Of a DNA stretch of 64,000 bases, positions 46,095 to 58,514 are shown piece by piece. The notes under the pieces were generated by a model. It saw only the letters and a list, made by a program, of their open reading frames with translations, was not told the DNA's origin and did not search any database. This stretch comes from Maea johnstoni (taxonomy: Eukaryota > Annelida > Polychaeta > Spionida > Magelonidae). Location of the stretch: assembly GCA_963942565.1 (NCBI GenBank), contig OZ012700.1:22528717-22592716 (forward strand), written 5' to 3'. A program made the position numbers and the translations under genes. Each line of letters opens with the position of its first letter. The first letter of the stretch is position 1.

Positions 46095-46543
46095 TAGGGA
46101 TGGGGATCGTTGAGAATTCTACGGTTCGGTTCGGTTCTCGGTTTTGCTTCTACGGTTCGGTTTTATCACGGTTTCCTAAACGGTTTATTAATGACATTTC
46201 TTGGATACGAAACTACGCAATGGAATGCGAACTTGCCTGAACTGGAAAGTTCCTATATACTAGCTCCCTGGCCACTTTCTCTACGCTCAGAAGGCTTCTG
46301 AGCATAGTGAAAGTGGGCAGGGTACCAGACTTGAGAGCTTTTGAAATGGCTGTTTGATCGTAGCGCTTGGCAGACATTGTGAGGCCAGCGAGGAGGTAGG
46401 TGCTGACAGTTTTATTACGCCTCGAGAAACCCTGTGCATGCATAGAAAACCGAACCGTGTAGAGGGAGGTCCGGTTTTTGACTGGTTAACCGCAATGCTC
46501 AGGCCGGTATCACATATGAACCGGTCCGCGGTCCCCATCCCTA
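46095..46543. mobile_element. hAT-like MITE, exact 8-bp duplication
   Basis: The ends TAGGGATGGGGATCG and CGGTCCCCATCCCTA (inverse with one change) lie between two exact CTCGCTTT copies (46087-46094, 46544-46551). The TAGGG start and 8-bp target fit hAT. An internal hairpin (CACTTTCTCTACGCTCAGAAG and its near complement) sits at 46271-46325. Confidence 0.9.
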
Positions 46544-46783
46544 CTCGCTTTTCTTGTTGCATTGCAAGAGGAAGCTAAAAGATGAGACAGGACCCTTATG
46601 ATGTGGTGAAAAGCCACAATCAATGCTTCATGATTTTCGGTAATGGCTTAAATGGCATTTTATTGGATGTATCAATGCATCATAGCGAAATAATTAACAA
46701 TGAAATAATTAGAAAATTATTAACAATGACATACCTAGATAATTTAACCCATTATTCATTGTGTTCTCTTTTTTCTTTTTCAG

Positions 46784-46990
46784 GTTAAAATCTTAGGAAA
46801 ATGGTACTTGAGAAATTGAAGTTGAGGTGAACCTTGTGCTGATTTCATCAAAACCTGCAGCTGTCCTTGCTTTCCAAGAGCAACACAAGACAAATGAGAC
46901 CAGTGTCTTGGAGACTTATATCGCTGTTACCTAATTCAACAAAACCACAACTCCCTTTTATCACTAGGAAAAAGAACCTAAAAGGAGACC
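46784..46990 (+). other. Shared 5' non-coding exon of ZNF-3
   Basis: The acceptor TTTTTTCTTTTTCAG ends at 46783. The segment includes CTTAGGAAAATGGTACTTGA and CTGATTTCATCAAAACCTGC, close to the inverse of 59925-60141 at ZNF-4. It leads to ATGG in the context GAGACCATGG. Confidence 0.7.
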
Positions 46991-48814
46991 ATGGAACGAC
47001 AATTCCAGTGTGAGCTATGCAATAAAAAGTTCTCCAAGTCTTCAAATCTGACAGAACATATGAGAATTCACACAGGAGAAAGACCTTTCCATTGTCAGAT
47101 ATGTGATAAAACATTCTCCAAGTCTTCAAATCTGAAAACCCACAAGAGAATTCACACAGGAGAAAAACCTTTCGATTGTGAGATATGTGATAAAACATTC
47201 TCCCAGTCTTCAGCTCTAATAGAGCATAAAAAGATTCACACAGGAGAAAAACCATTCCAGTGTGAGATATGTGATAAAACATTCTCCCGGTCTTCACTTC
47301 TGAAAACCCACAAGAGAATTCACACAGGAGAAAAACCTTTCAATTGTGAGATATGTGATAAAACATTCTCCCAGTCTTCAGCTCTAATAGAGCATAAAAG
47401 GATTCACACAGGGGAAAGACCATTCCAGTGTGAGCTATGTGATAAGGCATTCTCCTCATCCTCAAATCTGATACAGCATAAAAGAATTCACACAGGAGAA
47501 AAACGTTTCCGTTGCGAGATATGTGATAAAACATTCTCTCAGTCTATACATCTGAAAAACCATAAGAGAATTCACACAGGAGAAAAATCATTCCAGTGTG
47601 AGATATGTGATAAAACATTCTCCCGGTCTTCAACTCTGAAAACCCACAAGAGAGTTCACACAGGGGAAAGACCATTCCAGTGTGAGATATGTGATACAAA
47701 ATTCTCCCAGTCTTCAGCTCTAATAGAGCATAAAAGGATTCACACAGGGGAAAGACCATTCCAGTGTGAGATATGTGATAAAACATTCTCCCAGTCTTCA
47801 GCTCTAATAGCGCATAAAAGGATTCACACAGGAGAAAAACCATTCGAGTGTGAGATATGTGATAAAACATTCTCTCGGTCTAAACATCTGAAAAACCATA
47901 AGAGAATTCACACAGGAGAAAGACCATTCAAGTGTGAGATATGTGATAAAACATTTTCCCAGTCTTCACATCTGAAAAACCATAAGAGAATTCACACAGG
48001 AGAAAAACCATTCAAGTGTGAGATATGTGATAGAAAATTCTCATTTTCCTCAGGTTTCATACAACATAAGAGGAAACACACAGGAGAAAGACCATTCAAG
48101 TGTGAGATATGTGATAAAACATTCTCCTGGTCTTCACTTCTGAAAACCCACAAGAGAATTCACACAGGAGAAAAACCTTTCCATTGTGAGTTATGTGATA
48201 AAACATTCTCCCAGTCTTCAGCTCTAATAGAGCATAAAAGGATTCATACAGGGGAAAGACCATTCCAGTGTGAGCTATGTGATAAAGCATTCTCCTCATC
48301 CTCAAATCTGAGACAGCATAAAAGAATTCACACAGGAGAAAAACGTTTCCGGTGCGAGATATGTGATAAAACATTTTCTCAGTCTATACATCTGAAAAAC
48401 CATAAGAGAAGTCACACAGGAGAAAGACCGTTCGAGTGTGAGATATGTGATAAAACATTTTCCCAGTCTTCACATCTGAAAAACCATAAGAGAATTCACA
48501 CAGGAGAAAAACCATTCCAGTGTGAGATATGTGATAAATCGTTTTCCCAATCAGCGAATCTGATACAGCATAAACAAATTCACACAGAAGAAAGACCATT
48601 CCAGTGTGTAGTATGTGATGAGACATTTACCACAACCTCAGACCTACAACAGCATACAAAGTCACACTCAGAACATACACTTCACACTAGAGGTCCAGAG
48701 TCAGTGGAACCACAGCAGTGGGTTGTTGTAAAAGGACAGTGTGTTCCTATAAAACAAGAGATGAACGGTAATACTGAAAGTCACGCCATTAAACAGGAAA
48801 ATCATGAATATTAA
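46991..48814 (+). CDS. ZNF-3: C2H2 zinc-finger protein, 20 fingers
   Basis: Predicted nuclear DNA-binding protein of 607 aa. All twenty fingers keep C-x2-C-x12-H-x3-H, with H-T-G-E linkers. It is the best preserved family member. Fingers 4-7 (contact regions SRSSLLKTH, SQSSALIEH, SSSSNLIQH, SQSIHLKNH) are repeated as fingers 14-17 with very few changes, and the two blocks (about 47,270-47,580 and 48,108-48,418) are almost identical DNA. The final finger (FTTTSDLQQHTKSH) and the tail (PQQWVVVK, VPIKQEM, HAIKQENHEY) match ZNF-1. The start is the first ATG after the shared exon. Partner domains are absent. The function is inferred only from the finger fold. Confidence 0.94.
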   Translation: MERQFQCELCNKKFSKSSNLTEHMRIHTGERPFHCQICDKTFSKSSNLKTHKRIHTGEKPFDCEICDKTFSQSSALIEHKKIHTGEKPFQCEICDKTFSRSSLLKTHKRIHTGEKPFNCEICDKTFSQSSALIEHKRIHTGERPFQCELCDKAFSSSSNLIQHKRIHTGEKRFRCEICDKTFSQSIHLKNHKRIHTGEKSFQCEICDKTFSRSSTLKTHKRVHTGERPFQCEICDTKFSQSSALIEHKRIHTGERPFQCEICDKTFSQSSALIAHKRIHTGEKPFECEICDKTFSRSKHLKNHKRIHTGERPFKCEICDKTFSQSSHLKNHKRIHTGEKPFKCEICDRKFSFSSGFIQHKRKHTGERPFKCEICDKTFSWSSLLKTHKRIHTGEKPFHCELCDKTFSQSSALIEHKRIHTGERPFQCELCDKAFSSSSNLRQHKRIHTGEKRFRCEICDKTFSQSIHLKNHKRSHTGERPFECEICDKTFSQSSHLKNHKRIHTGEKPFQCEICDKSFSQSANLIQHKQIHTEERPFQCVVCDETFTTTSDLQQHTKSHSEHTLHTRGPESVEPQQWVVVKGQCVPIKQEMNGNTESHAIKQENHEY

Positions 48815-49438
48815 GTTGAAACCCGTGACAGCTTTTATTACTGATTTTGCTACTAGTATATCTAGGCATGAAATAATTTACCTACCTCATTATGATGACC
48901 AATCCTACACCATTTAATGACACAAAATCTCTCAACAGAACAGGTGCATTCCAAGTACCCACAGAAAGGCTGACTGCTATTAACCAGATGATACAGTGGT
49001 GAAAATAGACAGTAGCCCACCAGTCTGTTTCTACCAAAAATTTGAATGGGCTAGTAAAAGTCAATGTTTACTTGCCCAGAATGTCTGCTAAATATTCTGA
49101 ACACATTAATTTAGTAAGCATCACATCCAGTTTCACATTTCTTCTATATTAGATTATAACTGTCACAATTCATGAATTTAGCACAATTAACCATGAATGT
49201 TCAGTTATGAAATGGCTGTTGGCTACCATTTTGGTTATCAAAGTGATATGGACCCCTAGTTTTTCTGTCAGACCACTAGTCTATTCATTTTGATGGACCG
49301 TTTGACCACCAAGGCTTTGCAAACTGATTCAGCACTGATGATAGCATGTATCTGTACATTATATGATATGATTTCTGAGCTAATGATGTACATGTGTAAA
49401 ATCTAATTAACATGTTGCTGTAATTATCATTGAATAAA
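48815..49438 (+). other. ZNF-3 3' flank with a possible polyadenylation signal
   Basis: Starts with sequence shared with the ZNF-1 3' flank. AATAAA occurs at 49433-49438, a plausible poly(A) signal for a ~620-base 3' UTR. Nothing else is seen. Confidence 0.45.
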
Positions 49439-49616
49439 TGGGATTGGATTGTTTTGAGAAAAATTGTTTATTCTGTCCTTTGCCAGACTCTGTTGAAGAC
49501 TGGGAAAACTGTAGGATATCATATTTTGTTATTGATCATACAGATAGCTTTAAGCATTTTCTCTGGTCAGGTCAGTCTACAGGGTTAGACATATAACTGG
49601 CCCACATTAAAGCCTT

Positions 49617-49735
49617 AATGACTGTTCACCAGGGCAGTATGTGTATTTAATGTGCGCCTAAAGGCCCAAGGTCTGGTCAGGATGCCTGAAGGCACACATT
49701 TAATACACACTCTGCATTGGTGAACAGTAATTGAA
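49617..49735. repeat. ~119-bp hairpin repeat
   Basis: ATGACTGTTCACCAGGGCAG through GCGCCTAAAGGC is mirrored by GCCTGAAGGCAC through GGTGAACAGTAAT. The arms are about 48 bp with roughly eight mismatches. Probably a small MITE. Confidence 0.65.
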
Positions 49736-51475
49736 GTTTTAGTTGTTGCTACCCTGAATGAGACGTTTCTTGTGATCTAATTAATAGTATCTAATGATAT
49801 ATAGTGTGCAGACACACAATAAGAAATTGATAGGGCACAGTTTTCTTTTACTTTTTTACTTTTAATCTCTGCTATTTTGAGAACTTCCGCAGATAATGCT
49901 AATTGGCATTTCCTCGTTTACCAATTTTGAATCTGAAAAGTTCTTGAATTCTATGAAGCTTTCTTTCTCTCCCATGATAGAATGGTCCTTCGCCAATGAG
50001 TAATACTGGTACTCTGTCTCTCACTTACCACACTGTATTATAAACAGTGAGATAAGGAGTGAGAGAAAGAGAACCAGATGAAAAAGGATCGTCTAGAGGG
50101 CACGCTTAGAAATATGTTTTGTTAGTTTGATCACAAAATTTCAATTTTTTTTTTCAAAACATTTTCTTCTTAAATATTAAAGGCTTTGAAAAAGTTTCAA
50201 AAAATATGTTGCACATTCTAGATCCCAACATAGTCATCAATTGAGTTTAATGATCTTATTGTAAGCGTTCATGTTTTTCAATGATACTGACTAATAAGCA
50301 TGGGAGTGGGATGCAAGAAAAAGGTACCTTATATAAGTTGTCCGGGATTATTAAACAATAAATGAGAGGTGGTAAAATTGTGTCAGTGACTGACCTAGTT
50401 AGCTTTGGAGGGCATTATGGGGATTCACATGGTACACATTCTGGTTGCTGATTGGACAATCCAAAGCAAGCAATAATAAAGTACTTAATCAGCATATTAG
50501 TTCAGGCTAGTGCTATTGATGGGCCATGTTCTTAAATGGAGTTTTGTTATCTTTCCCAAAAGAAAGATATCATCCCGTAAGTGTCAGTACCAATATGGAA
50601 ATAGGAAAAATGAACACAAAAACTTCATATTTATCTTAGTTAAACTCTTTACCAAGTAAAAAGAAAGCAACAGATTTCTTTCATTCCTTAACCTTTTCAT
50701 GCTTAAGAGTTCCTCTAGGATCTGAATCTTTGATACGTTTGACAATTACTTCAAAAGCAAGAATGACTTGACACCACAATAACTGAAGGGGTTTAATTGA
50801 TATTGTTCTGATTAAAGTTTCTTCAAACATTTTCCAAACTGTTCTTTTACCTGAAAGATATCATCAGGTTTGTCAGGCTGCTTTTGACTGCTACAAGAAT
50901 TAACATGTAATTAATAAAAAAAAAATGAGAACTTGGAAAATCTTCTCAAGCATTTATACATTTAGATTAAAATGTTGATTTTTAATTATGGTGTATGAAA
51001 TGAAATTTATCCTGCTTTCTCTGGTTTTCTCAGCATTTACACCATAAATGCCTTGACGTTATTCTAATATTCTTTTCTGAATGAATTCATACTTTGTTAG
51101 GGTATCCTGGGAAGACAGTATAACATTAAGAAAAATTAATTGAAAGAATTCTGTTGGTTTGGTCATATGTCATATGTAGAGAAAGTCACCAAGGTGAAAG
51201 GAATGCTGCATTTGTTATTGACTATCAAGGTCACCGAGGGTAACATAATAGTTGGTCAGTGCGCGATCTTCCTATCCTAGTTGGTGAATCCATTATTGTA
51301 CATCACGCCAACACGCTTGAACTGCATTCTAAGAGCATGTGTACATTGTTGTCCAATTTTTGCCACATGCATGCACTCTGGGCTATTCTTTATACCCATC
51401 TTGTAATCAAAGTTGTTATTTCTTTTAAGTTTCTCAATTCCTCAATATATTTCTAATTTTCCAATGTAAGACCCC
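49736..51475. other. Intergenic, one worn MITE
   Basis: No gene seen. 50692-50899, bounded by TTAA, is a much-diverged copy of the 8077-8298 MITE family (CTCCTTCAAA-like centre replaced, TTTGTCAGGCTGCTTTTGAC kept near its right end). Confidence 0.5.
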
Positions 51476-51806
51476 TGAAAATGACTTTTTCCTTATCAGC
51501 TGATAATCCAAACATGAATTTGCCTTGTCAAATCTATGTAGTCAAGGAAGATAAGGAACCACTGCAGTCACTTCCTGCCACTGAGATCTCTCGACCAATC
51601 AGAGGTGGTGCTTAAAATGTGTAAACCTGCCTGATAATGTCAGCCTCCATGCCCAGCCTCAGGCCTGTTTTTTACTCACTTTCATAAGCCATATCTGGGG
51701 AGTGCAGAGGAGGACAGACTTGCAGGTGGGTCTTATTTGAAAGGTGACACATATAGGCACATTTCGAAGCTAAATCATCATGATGGTGCATTTGCCCTTA
51801 AAACCT
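51476..51806 (-). repeat. Inverted copy of the 27296 repeat
   Basis: Matches the inverse of 27296-27430 and 27980-28050 (CAAACATGAATTTGCCTTGTC; GATGGTGCATTTGCCCTTA). Its right border is GGGCAAATGCACC|TTAA-like, next to a chain of TTAA MITEs. Confidence 0.7.
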
Positions 51807-51810
51807 TTAA

Positions 51811-52015
51811 CCCAAATATATTCCTTAGATTTTTCACCTGGATCTGATCTTTTAGAAATCCTTCTATACTGAAGATGATTTTTAAAATAATTGAAGGAGA
51901 GTTGACGGTAGTGTTTCATTAGCATTTCTCCTTCTAATGTTTTTCCAAAGGTTCTTCGCTTCAAAGATTTGGTAAACATTGCCAGGCTTTTTTGGCCTCT
52001 GTTAGCAGTAATGGG
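51811..52015. mobile_element. piggyBac-like MITE (CCCATTAAC family), third copy
   Basis: TTAA at 51807-51810 and 52016-52019. The CCCAAATATA end is worn; the ATTACTGCTAACAGAGGCC inverse end is recognisable. The centre has GAAGGAGAGTTG as in 9196-9411. Confidence 0.75.
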
Positions 52016-52019
52016 TTAA

Positions 52020-52665
52020 CTCTTATGCTGCTGGTGACTAATTTGGCCAATACAAAATGATGCAAAAAGCCTGTCAAAATGACTGAAACCCAGGCACTTG
52101 GGTACTCGTCTGAGAGTACTCAATGAGAGCTTTCCAATGAATACCAACATGACAGGGTGTAGATGATTTTCCAAAATCTTTGCGTCCTTGTACTGTTGGA
52201 TGTAAGGCGACGGTTACTTGATTTAGTGGTTCCCGGATCCGCCGATCAAAGTGGAATAGACCCGACGGGAAAATAAATGTAATCCCCCCACTTTATTTTG
52301 TGCTCTGCCCCAGAGCCGTAAGTATGTACACCAAACCTACAATAAATTTACCATGGATGGTAATAAAACTACAAGAATATTAATACCAGAGCAATACAAC
52401 ATTACAATAGCAATGCAATACAGTGTTGTTTAAATGCATCATCTTATTAAAACATCATTCTTTTAATATTCAAAAATATGGTTTAAGTATGTATTTTAAT
52501 ACTATCCAAAAAATCACTATATTTTTTTACCTCCCTCCTGACTGTTTGCTAATTTAGATTTTGGTGTGGTAAAAATAAGAAAATAAAAACCAACTTTATT
52601 TTGAATTACATCCGGGAACCAATAAATCAAGTAACTGCGCCTAAGTAGCCTCAGCATTGGAAGGG
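52020..52665. mobile_element. piggyBac-like MITE (CCCTTATGCT family) split by another MITE
   Basis: Starts CTCTTATGCTGCTGGTGAC right after the TTAA shared with its neighbour and ends CAGCATTGGAAGGG|TTAA (52666-52669). Removing 52206-52641 leaves a standard ~210-bp copy. Confidence 0.87.
52206..52641. mobile_element. Harbinger-like MITE, 3-bp TAA duplication
   Basis: The inverted ends GGCGACGGTTACTTGATTTA and its near inverse (GGCGCAGTTACTTGATTTA in the other arm) continue into TGGTTCCCGGAT. It is flanked by TAA on both sides (52203-52205, 52642-52644). The 3-bp TAA target fits PIF/Harbinger. Confidence 0.85.
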
Positions 52666-52669
52666 TTAA

Positions 52670-54027
52670 ATGTCAGTCTCAGTATTTGATAAGTGCTCTT
52701 TCATAAAAAGATAAGAGGGAATTTGATACATAGGTACTAGTATTGTCTTGTTTTTAGGAGATAAAGTGTACCTTATTTCTGTTGGCGCTTATATGTCAGT
52801 CTCAGTATTTGAGATGTGCTCTTTCATAATGTATCTGGGGGGGGGGGGGGGGGGGGCTGCAGGACTTGTGCAAAGATTTTGCAGGTTGGTGTACGAAATA
52901 GTCATAATATTTCATGGAACATCTTTTTGAAGGCTACAGCAAATTACCCAGATTATATGTACCTACTTATTTTGATCTTGAATGTTATCTTTAAATAATG
53001 TCCCAGCACATACAGATTAAGGTGATAGTCTAGTACACCAATATTATCACCACTAGGTGGGTCCTTGGCTGGCCCCTAAGAATGGATATCAAAACAAAAG
53101 ATTACACATGAGCGGTGTTCACTCCCCACAAACCTCGACCTAGCAACTTACTTTTGTGGTACGGTCAAGAGAACAAAGGGCGGGCCCCTTTGGGCCTTCA
53201 ATGATAATTGGTTCCAGACGACATGGCTATAACCATGCAGATTTATTCGGCCTAGACCATTTTCATCTCATTTTTTGGCTGAAAGGGAATAACGATACAG
53301 TCTTCGAAGTCAGTATTTTAGAATATGACAGATATGAACCCCCTCTAAATGCAAGGTCATGTCACAGGTACCTTGAATTCTGACAGGACCTGAAAATCAG
53401 TATTTACTAAGTAAACCACGTGCTGTTAGTAATTTTGAGGCTTATGGGAACATTTAAAAAAATACTCATCTTGCAAATCACCTGTTGAGGTAAGACCTTG
53501 CACCTTACCAAAGACAGTAATAATCATATGGTAGACTCATTTTCAAGTAAAGGGTAAGTCTTGACATTTTGCCAAAAAACGAAACACATCCAGATATGTT
53601 CTATAAGGATGCCACATTACCTCAGAATAGTCACTTATTGATAAGTTTACCATTATTCGACAACTATGAGATGTAACCTTTACAATATCATAAGTGCCGT
53701 TGTCTTCATTAAACTCAGTTTTCAGATATTCAAGTTTCAAAAATGACCCGTGTATCGAGTAGGGTTCTACCTTAAAGGGGATCTCCTAGACGAAGATCTC
53801 AAATAAATCTTGATTTCAATATTTCTTTTCTGGTTGGTTTTAGTTGAGGTTTGTAGTATCCAAACAATGCCCTGATACTACCATCAATATCAAAACAAAG
53901 CTTTAATTCAATTATTCAAAAACCTTTCATTGTCTACTTTTCAGTTTCATTTCTTTATGCTTCCATCGCATTGCATTCTTATTCTGTGAGTATGAAGTAG
54001 TTAGATAGGATCTTTATTATTGGAAGT
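52670..54027. other. Intergenic, no gene seen
   Basis: A G-run of about 18 lies at 52838-52855. CAGTCTCAGTATTTGA occurs twice (near 52676 and 52797) as a short duplication. No coding frame is supported. Confidence 0.45.
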
Positions 54028-54435
54028 TAGGGATGTCATCGATAGTCGGCAAATCGATAAATTGACATTTTCACTTTGTCAATTAAATCGAATCGAATGG
54101 TTAGGGTATCGAATCGAAATAATCGATATTCTGTACCCCAATAATGGCGTATGATTATTAATAGAAAATACACTTTTGCCAGACATTTTCCTGTTAAACT
54201 CGCCCAAAGTATTTTCTATGGCTTTTGTAAAAGATATTGAAAGGAATGGTGTACTTTACTGAGGCATATGGCCATAGCAATCAATCAAATCGAAAAAAAA
54301 AAGGGGATATCAATTACATCCTTTTACATAATTGTGCCCTACGAGCACTTAACGGTGTATCGAATCGAATCGAACCGAATCGAAATATATATCAATTAAT
54401 CAAATCGATAAAATTTCATATCAATGACATCACTA
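54028..54435. mobile_element. hAT-like MITE, exact 8-bp duplication
   Basis: The ends TAGGGATGTCATCGAT and ATCAATGACATCACTA lie between two TTGGAAGT copies (54020-54027, 54436-54443). It is rich in AATCGAATCGAA words. Related to 9811-10250 and 63207-63452. Confidence 0.9.
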
Positions 54436-54836
54436 TTGGAAGTGCATATACATGTATTAGCATTTTAAAAAATGAGTGCCAGTGCTGAGTCCCAAGTCAC
54501 CTTGTACCTATAAGGCTGTTTTAATAATAATATTGCTACTCAGGGACTTAGCCAGGACTTGTCCAGCCTATCTTTTGGGCAGGCAGTTTCCTGAAAACCT
54601 TTTTTTTGACAGGCAAAAACTTCTATTAAGAATTTTCCATTCTGAATTTTTGGGGGTAGTAACTAAACATTTTCCTGCCAAATCATTGTTTAGAACATGG
54701 CTAAAGTGTAAATTAAGCTTTTTGACTACAGCTATCAAATGTAGTTGGTCTCAGGATATGAAGTAGATCGAATCTTGACAGAAATTCTGGAATCCCTGCT
54801 AATACAGACTTTTTTATAATCCTGGCCTGAGAGTAT

Positions 54837-55328
54837 GAAGACAGGGAGTGGGCATGAGCATGCATCATCAAATTTCGCTGCCTCCCACTATGAGTCATCC
54901 ATAACCTGTGTACCCCAGGCTGGCTGATCCTGCTGACCCCATCTCCTTGGCACCCTATCTGACCTAGATAGGATGACATCTCAGTGAGTGGTCTCGACCT
55001 CAACTTCAACCTGCTGTAATTCGGGAACCGCTCGGGTTACAGCAGTAAAATTTAGATATTCTGAAAGCTGGGATTCTAAGGATTACAAACATACCATTAT
55101 TTTTATTGTATGATAAAAAGTGCGCGGCGATCGAAAACGCGCCGACGAAACAATGAGACCAGAGAAATACATACTCGTTCAAGTACAGGAAGCCAGCCAG
55201 CCTCTTTCTGAAAAAAATCACGTGACCAATAATTCCCCAGGCTACACCGCATAACCCGAGGCGCACATGGCCTAGGTGCTAGCATGCAGTGCCTATGGGG
55301 TTGCGGATCAAGGTTATGTATTTCTCTG
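54837..55328 (+). mobile_element. 7-bp-TSD MITE with an internal insertion
   Basis: Flanked by TCCTGGC (54830-54836, 55329-55335). The body matches 20633-20934 at both ends. About 200 bp around 54990-55190 are foreign and include GACCAGAGAAATACAT, the inverse of the family's own right end, so a second copy or fragment may have jumped in. CACGTGACCAAT is at 55219-55230. Confidence 0.82.
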
Positions 55329-55335
55329 TCCTGGC

Positions 55336-58300
55336 TAAGACCCCATTGCTGCTGTGATAACATTGGGTCTCAACTGCACATCAATATAACAGAATCCATC
55401 TAAAATAACAACAAGAACACATCATATAACATGAAGTGATACAAATGGCTTTTATTCTAGAAAATTTCAATTTTATAAGAGTAAACTGTACCAGCTTTTT
55501 ACTCGTCAATCTGCAGTAAAAAAGTATTGTTAACAGCACCAGTGAAATAGTGAACGGTAAATCAGGAACCAATGGTCAATTCAACAGCAGTCATTTCCCG
55601 AAATCATTTCAGAAAATTAACATTTGATAGATATTTGAAAACATATTCTAGTAAGCAGACTGGAGAACTAAATCTAAACATTACTTTCTGGAAAATATCC
55701 AAATTGAGACATTTCAGTACAAAGTGAAAGTTACCTTTGTGAAGAGTGGAAATGGGAAACATGAATTGTTTTGTTCCCCACTATATTAAAAAACATTTTC
55801 AGGAGAAGCTGTGGTTCCCTGCAGTATCTTCTCCAGTCATTATAGGTTTGGCTTTGAAACAGGGTGAAACACCAGCTCTTACATTTCACCCTGTCAGTAT
55901 ACGATATAAGAACAATTTTGAACTACATATTGCAAAGATATCATGCAACTACCTACATGTAAATGGATTTGTATATTGTGGCATAGGCAAAGTAAGTAAT
56001 TTTAGAAAATGTGGGCCAAACGAGGTTGACGAATGACAAGTGTGGAACTTGGTACACTTTTATTCAATCAAATAACTGGCTAAAAGTAAAAGTTGATCAA
56101 AAACGCTAAGCGATCTAAAATCTTGCAAAATAGTTACAGATTGCATTGATGCCAAGAGAATCAAGCACAATTATTCAGAATTGGGTGTGCTTTATAATGG
56201 TTTTGGGTGTCTAAAAGATGCCCTGCTGGCTAAATCTATGATTATACAGTTATATGTTTCTCCACTACTCTACCCCTGTTATTGCTAATTCAAGCTCACA
56301 ATGAGCGATAGTACAAGTTCAGGAGTATAGTCCATTTGCTCTGCACAAAAGATTGATAGACCCTACAGGTGGATGTGTGACCTCTACATGTCCACTTGTA
56401 AAGTATACAGGTGGGTTTTGCCAGTAGCCAAGTAAGTTTTCTGGGTCACAGAGTAGGGAGGCTCTCCAGGGGTATCATATCTCAAGTACCACAATCTCTA
56501 CATCTTATTTAGACTACTAGTGTCCCATGTACCAATTGCCCCTTTCGTTCCCCCTATGTTCTAGTTCTCCACACTCAGAGACTGCTAACCACAAACTGAC
56601 CCAGATGTCTATAAGTGGACAGATGTGTTTGGCCTGAACACCAATACAGGACAAACTGGTTCTTAGAGGCACACAGTTGAAACTTACAAACACATTCGCT
56701 TTGCTCATTGTTAGCTTGAATTAGTTATAACACTCATAGCTTTAAAAAAGTTTTAAAAATTAATTAAATGATTCTGAATGACCCAGATTCATGGAGAATA
56801 TCTTTCACCTGGATGAACCGAAGTAGGTGGAGTGCAAATGACATAAGCTATGCCATACTAAAATTTAACTTCGAAAATAAGAGTAGAAATTACTAGAATT
56901 GATTGTGAAAGATATCAAAAACTGCCCCCATTTCTTTATCACAGCTGGTTTGATACATGGGTTAGGTAGCAGGGATATCTGGTACCTCTTAATATATAGT
57001 TTTGCAATTAAGGTCTTATGACACTTTTTAGAAATTTCAGTTTAATTTTCCTGAGATTTTGCATGAGTAAAGAAGCACAGTGATCTTCAAAATATCTTTA
57101 ATTCATGGGCATGGGGTCAACGACTTTGTTTTTCACAGATTTTGAAACATAATGCAATTTATGTAACAAGCATCTCATTCTTCATGTATAATAGTCTTTT
57201 CGAAATCAACAAATTCAATAAATATGAAATCAATATATAGCCAATACATCCAGTGTTAAAAGCTCTCATAGGATACTATTACAAATAGGCAGGTATATTC
57301 ATAACGGTAGTACATATTTGATAAAAATCTGTTTTTGCAACAATTTCTTTTCAAATTTGGCAGTGGACTCAGAAAAATTATGATGAATTACTTTTTGGTT
57401 TGTTCAATACTCAATTGGTGTCACCGGTGTAGAGTATCGTGAGGTCTTAAAAGAAATTTCATGCCTGCCTTGCACTGGACAGTTAATTATCTAGTTAAGT
57501 ATAAATTCTTAAAATGAGTTTTTTTGTTTATTTTTTCATTTCCCCCATCCTTAATTCCTAAAGTATGCCTTTGTTAGAGAGATATTACATGTACCTCAAT
57601 GGTAGGGCCTTTTTGGTAACTGGTGAAAGACTTCACATGTACATATTAGCAGATCAAAGTACCTTAATTTAGACCACCCTAGGAATTTGGGCCACTAAAA
57701 TTATATTGCAAAATAATTATTGGGGAATATGGGCCACCCTTGATCTATCGCTGGTAGCTATTTCACAAAGTGTGGATGACTATTACTCTCATATTTACTT
57801 AAAACATGGGACACCCGCAACACATATAAATTGTTATTATCAAAAAATGTCTCGAATTACTGAGAATTTACAGTAACCTCTAAGGATGCAAATGGGTGTT
57901 TGTATATCATAATGGATTGTTGACCCACAGCAACCGATGATTAAAGATAATTGGTTTCGCACTGTTTTTTGTTTTTCTAGTGTTGTCCTAGCACTGATTT
58001 CTGTCTAAAGAATAGCAGATATAAAACTGAAAAACATGCATAGTGTTATCAAATGGAGCTCCTGTCCACAACTATAAACCGGGAACCATAAAATTTCATA
58101 ACTATGGAGAAAAGATCCATACAAAGGGAAAAAGGGTATCGCATTTTCTTTTCAAATTTTATAACCATTTCTCTTGAAATATGAGGCAAAAATGAGTAAA
58201 TGTGTAATTTTCAAATTCTAGATTGCATCACTTAGAAGCAGGGACTTAGCCCTGATACCAAAAATGATATATACCAAATTTTAAGCAATTCTGTTAACAT

Positions 58301-58514
58301 TTGATACCCGTAGTGCTTGTTTAAAGTGACTATATTTTGAGAAAAGAGCCACAGACGCTTCCTGTCTGTGTGCAAGCATAAGAGAGGTTTTGAGATGTTT
58401 GGTCTCTTACTCTGCTCAGTGATGGTCTATGAGGATGGGGGTGTAGACTTTAAAATATGTAAAAAACACAACATGACCCAATATTCAGGAATAAACCCCA
58501 TAAGCCATCTTAAA
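55336..58514. other. Intergenic, no gene seen
   Basis: AT-rich. I checked the longer open frames (such as 55746-56036) and found no domain, repeat structure or codon pattern to support them. Confidence 0.45.

Noticed and set aside
46991-48814. 84-bp periodic repeats that could be mistaken for a tandem satellite or repeat-spacer array
   Set aside because: They translate into canonical C2H2 fingers in one open frame. A CRISPR array is excluded by context and structure.
55746-56036. 96-aa frame in a gene-poor region
   Set aside because: No recognisable domain, no neighbours, composition like the flanks.
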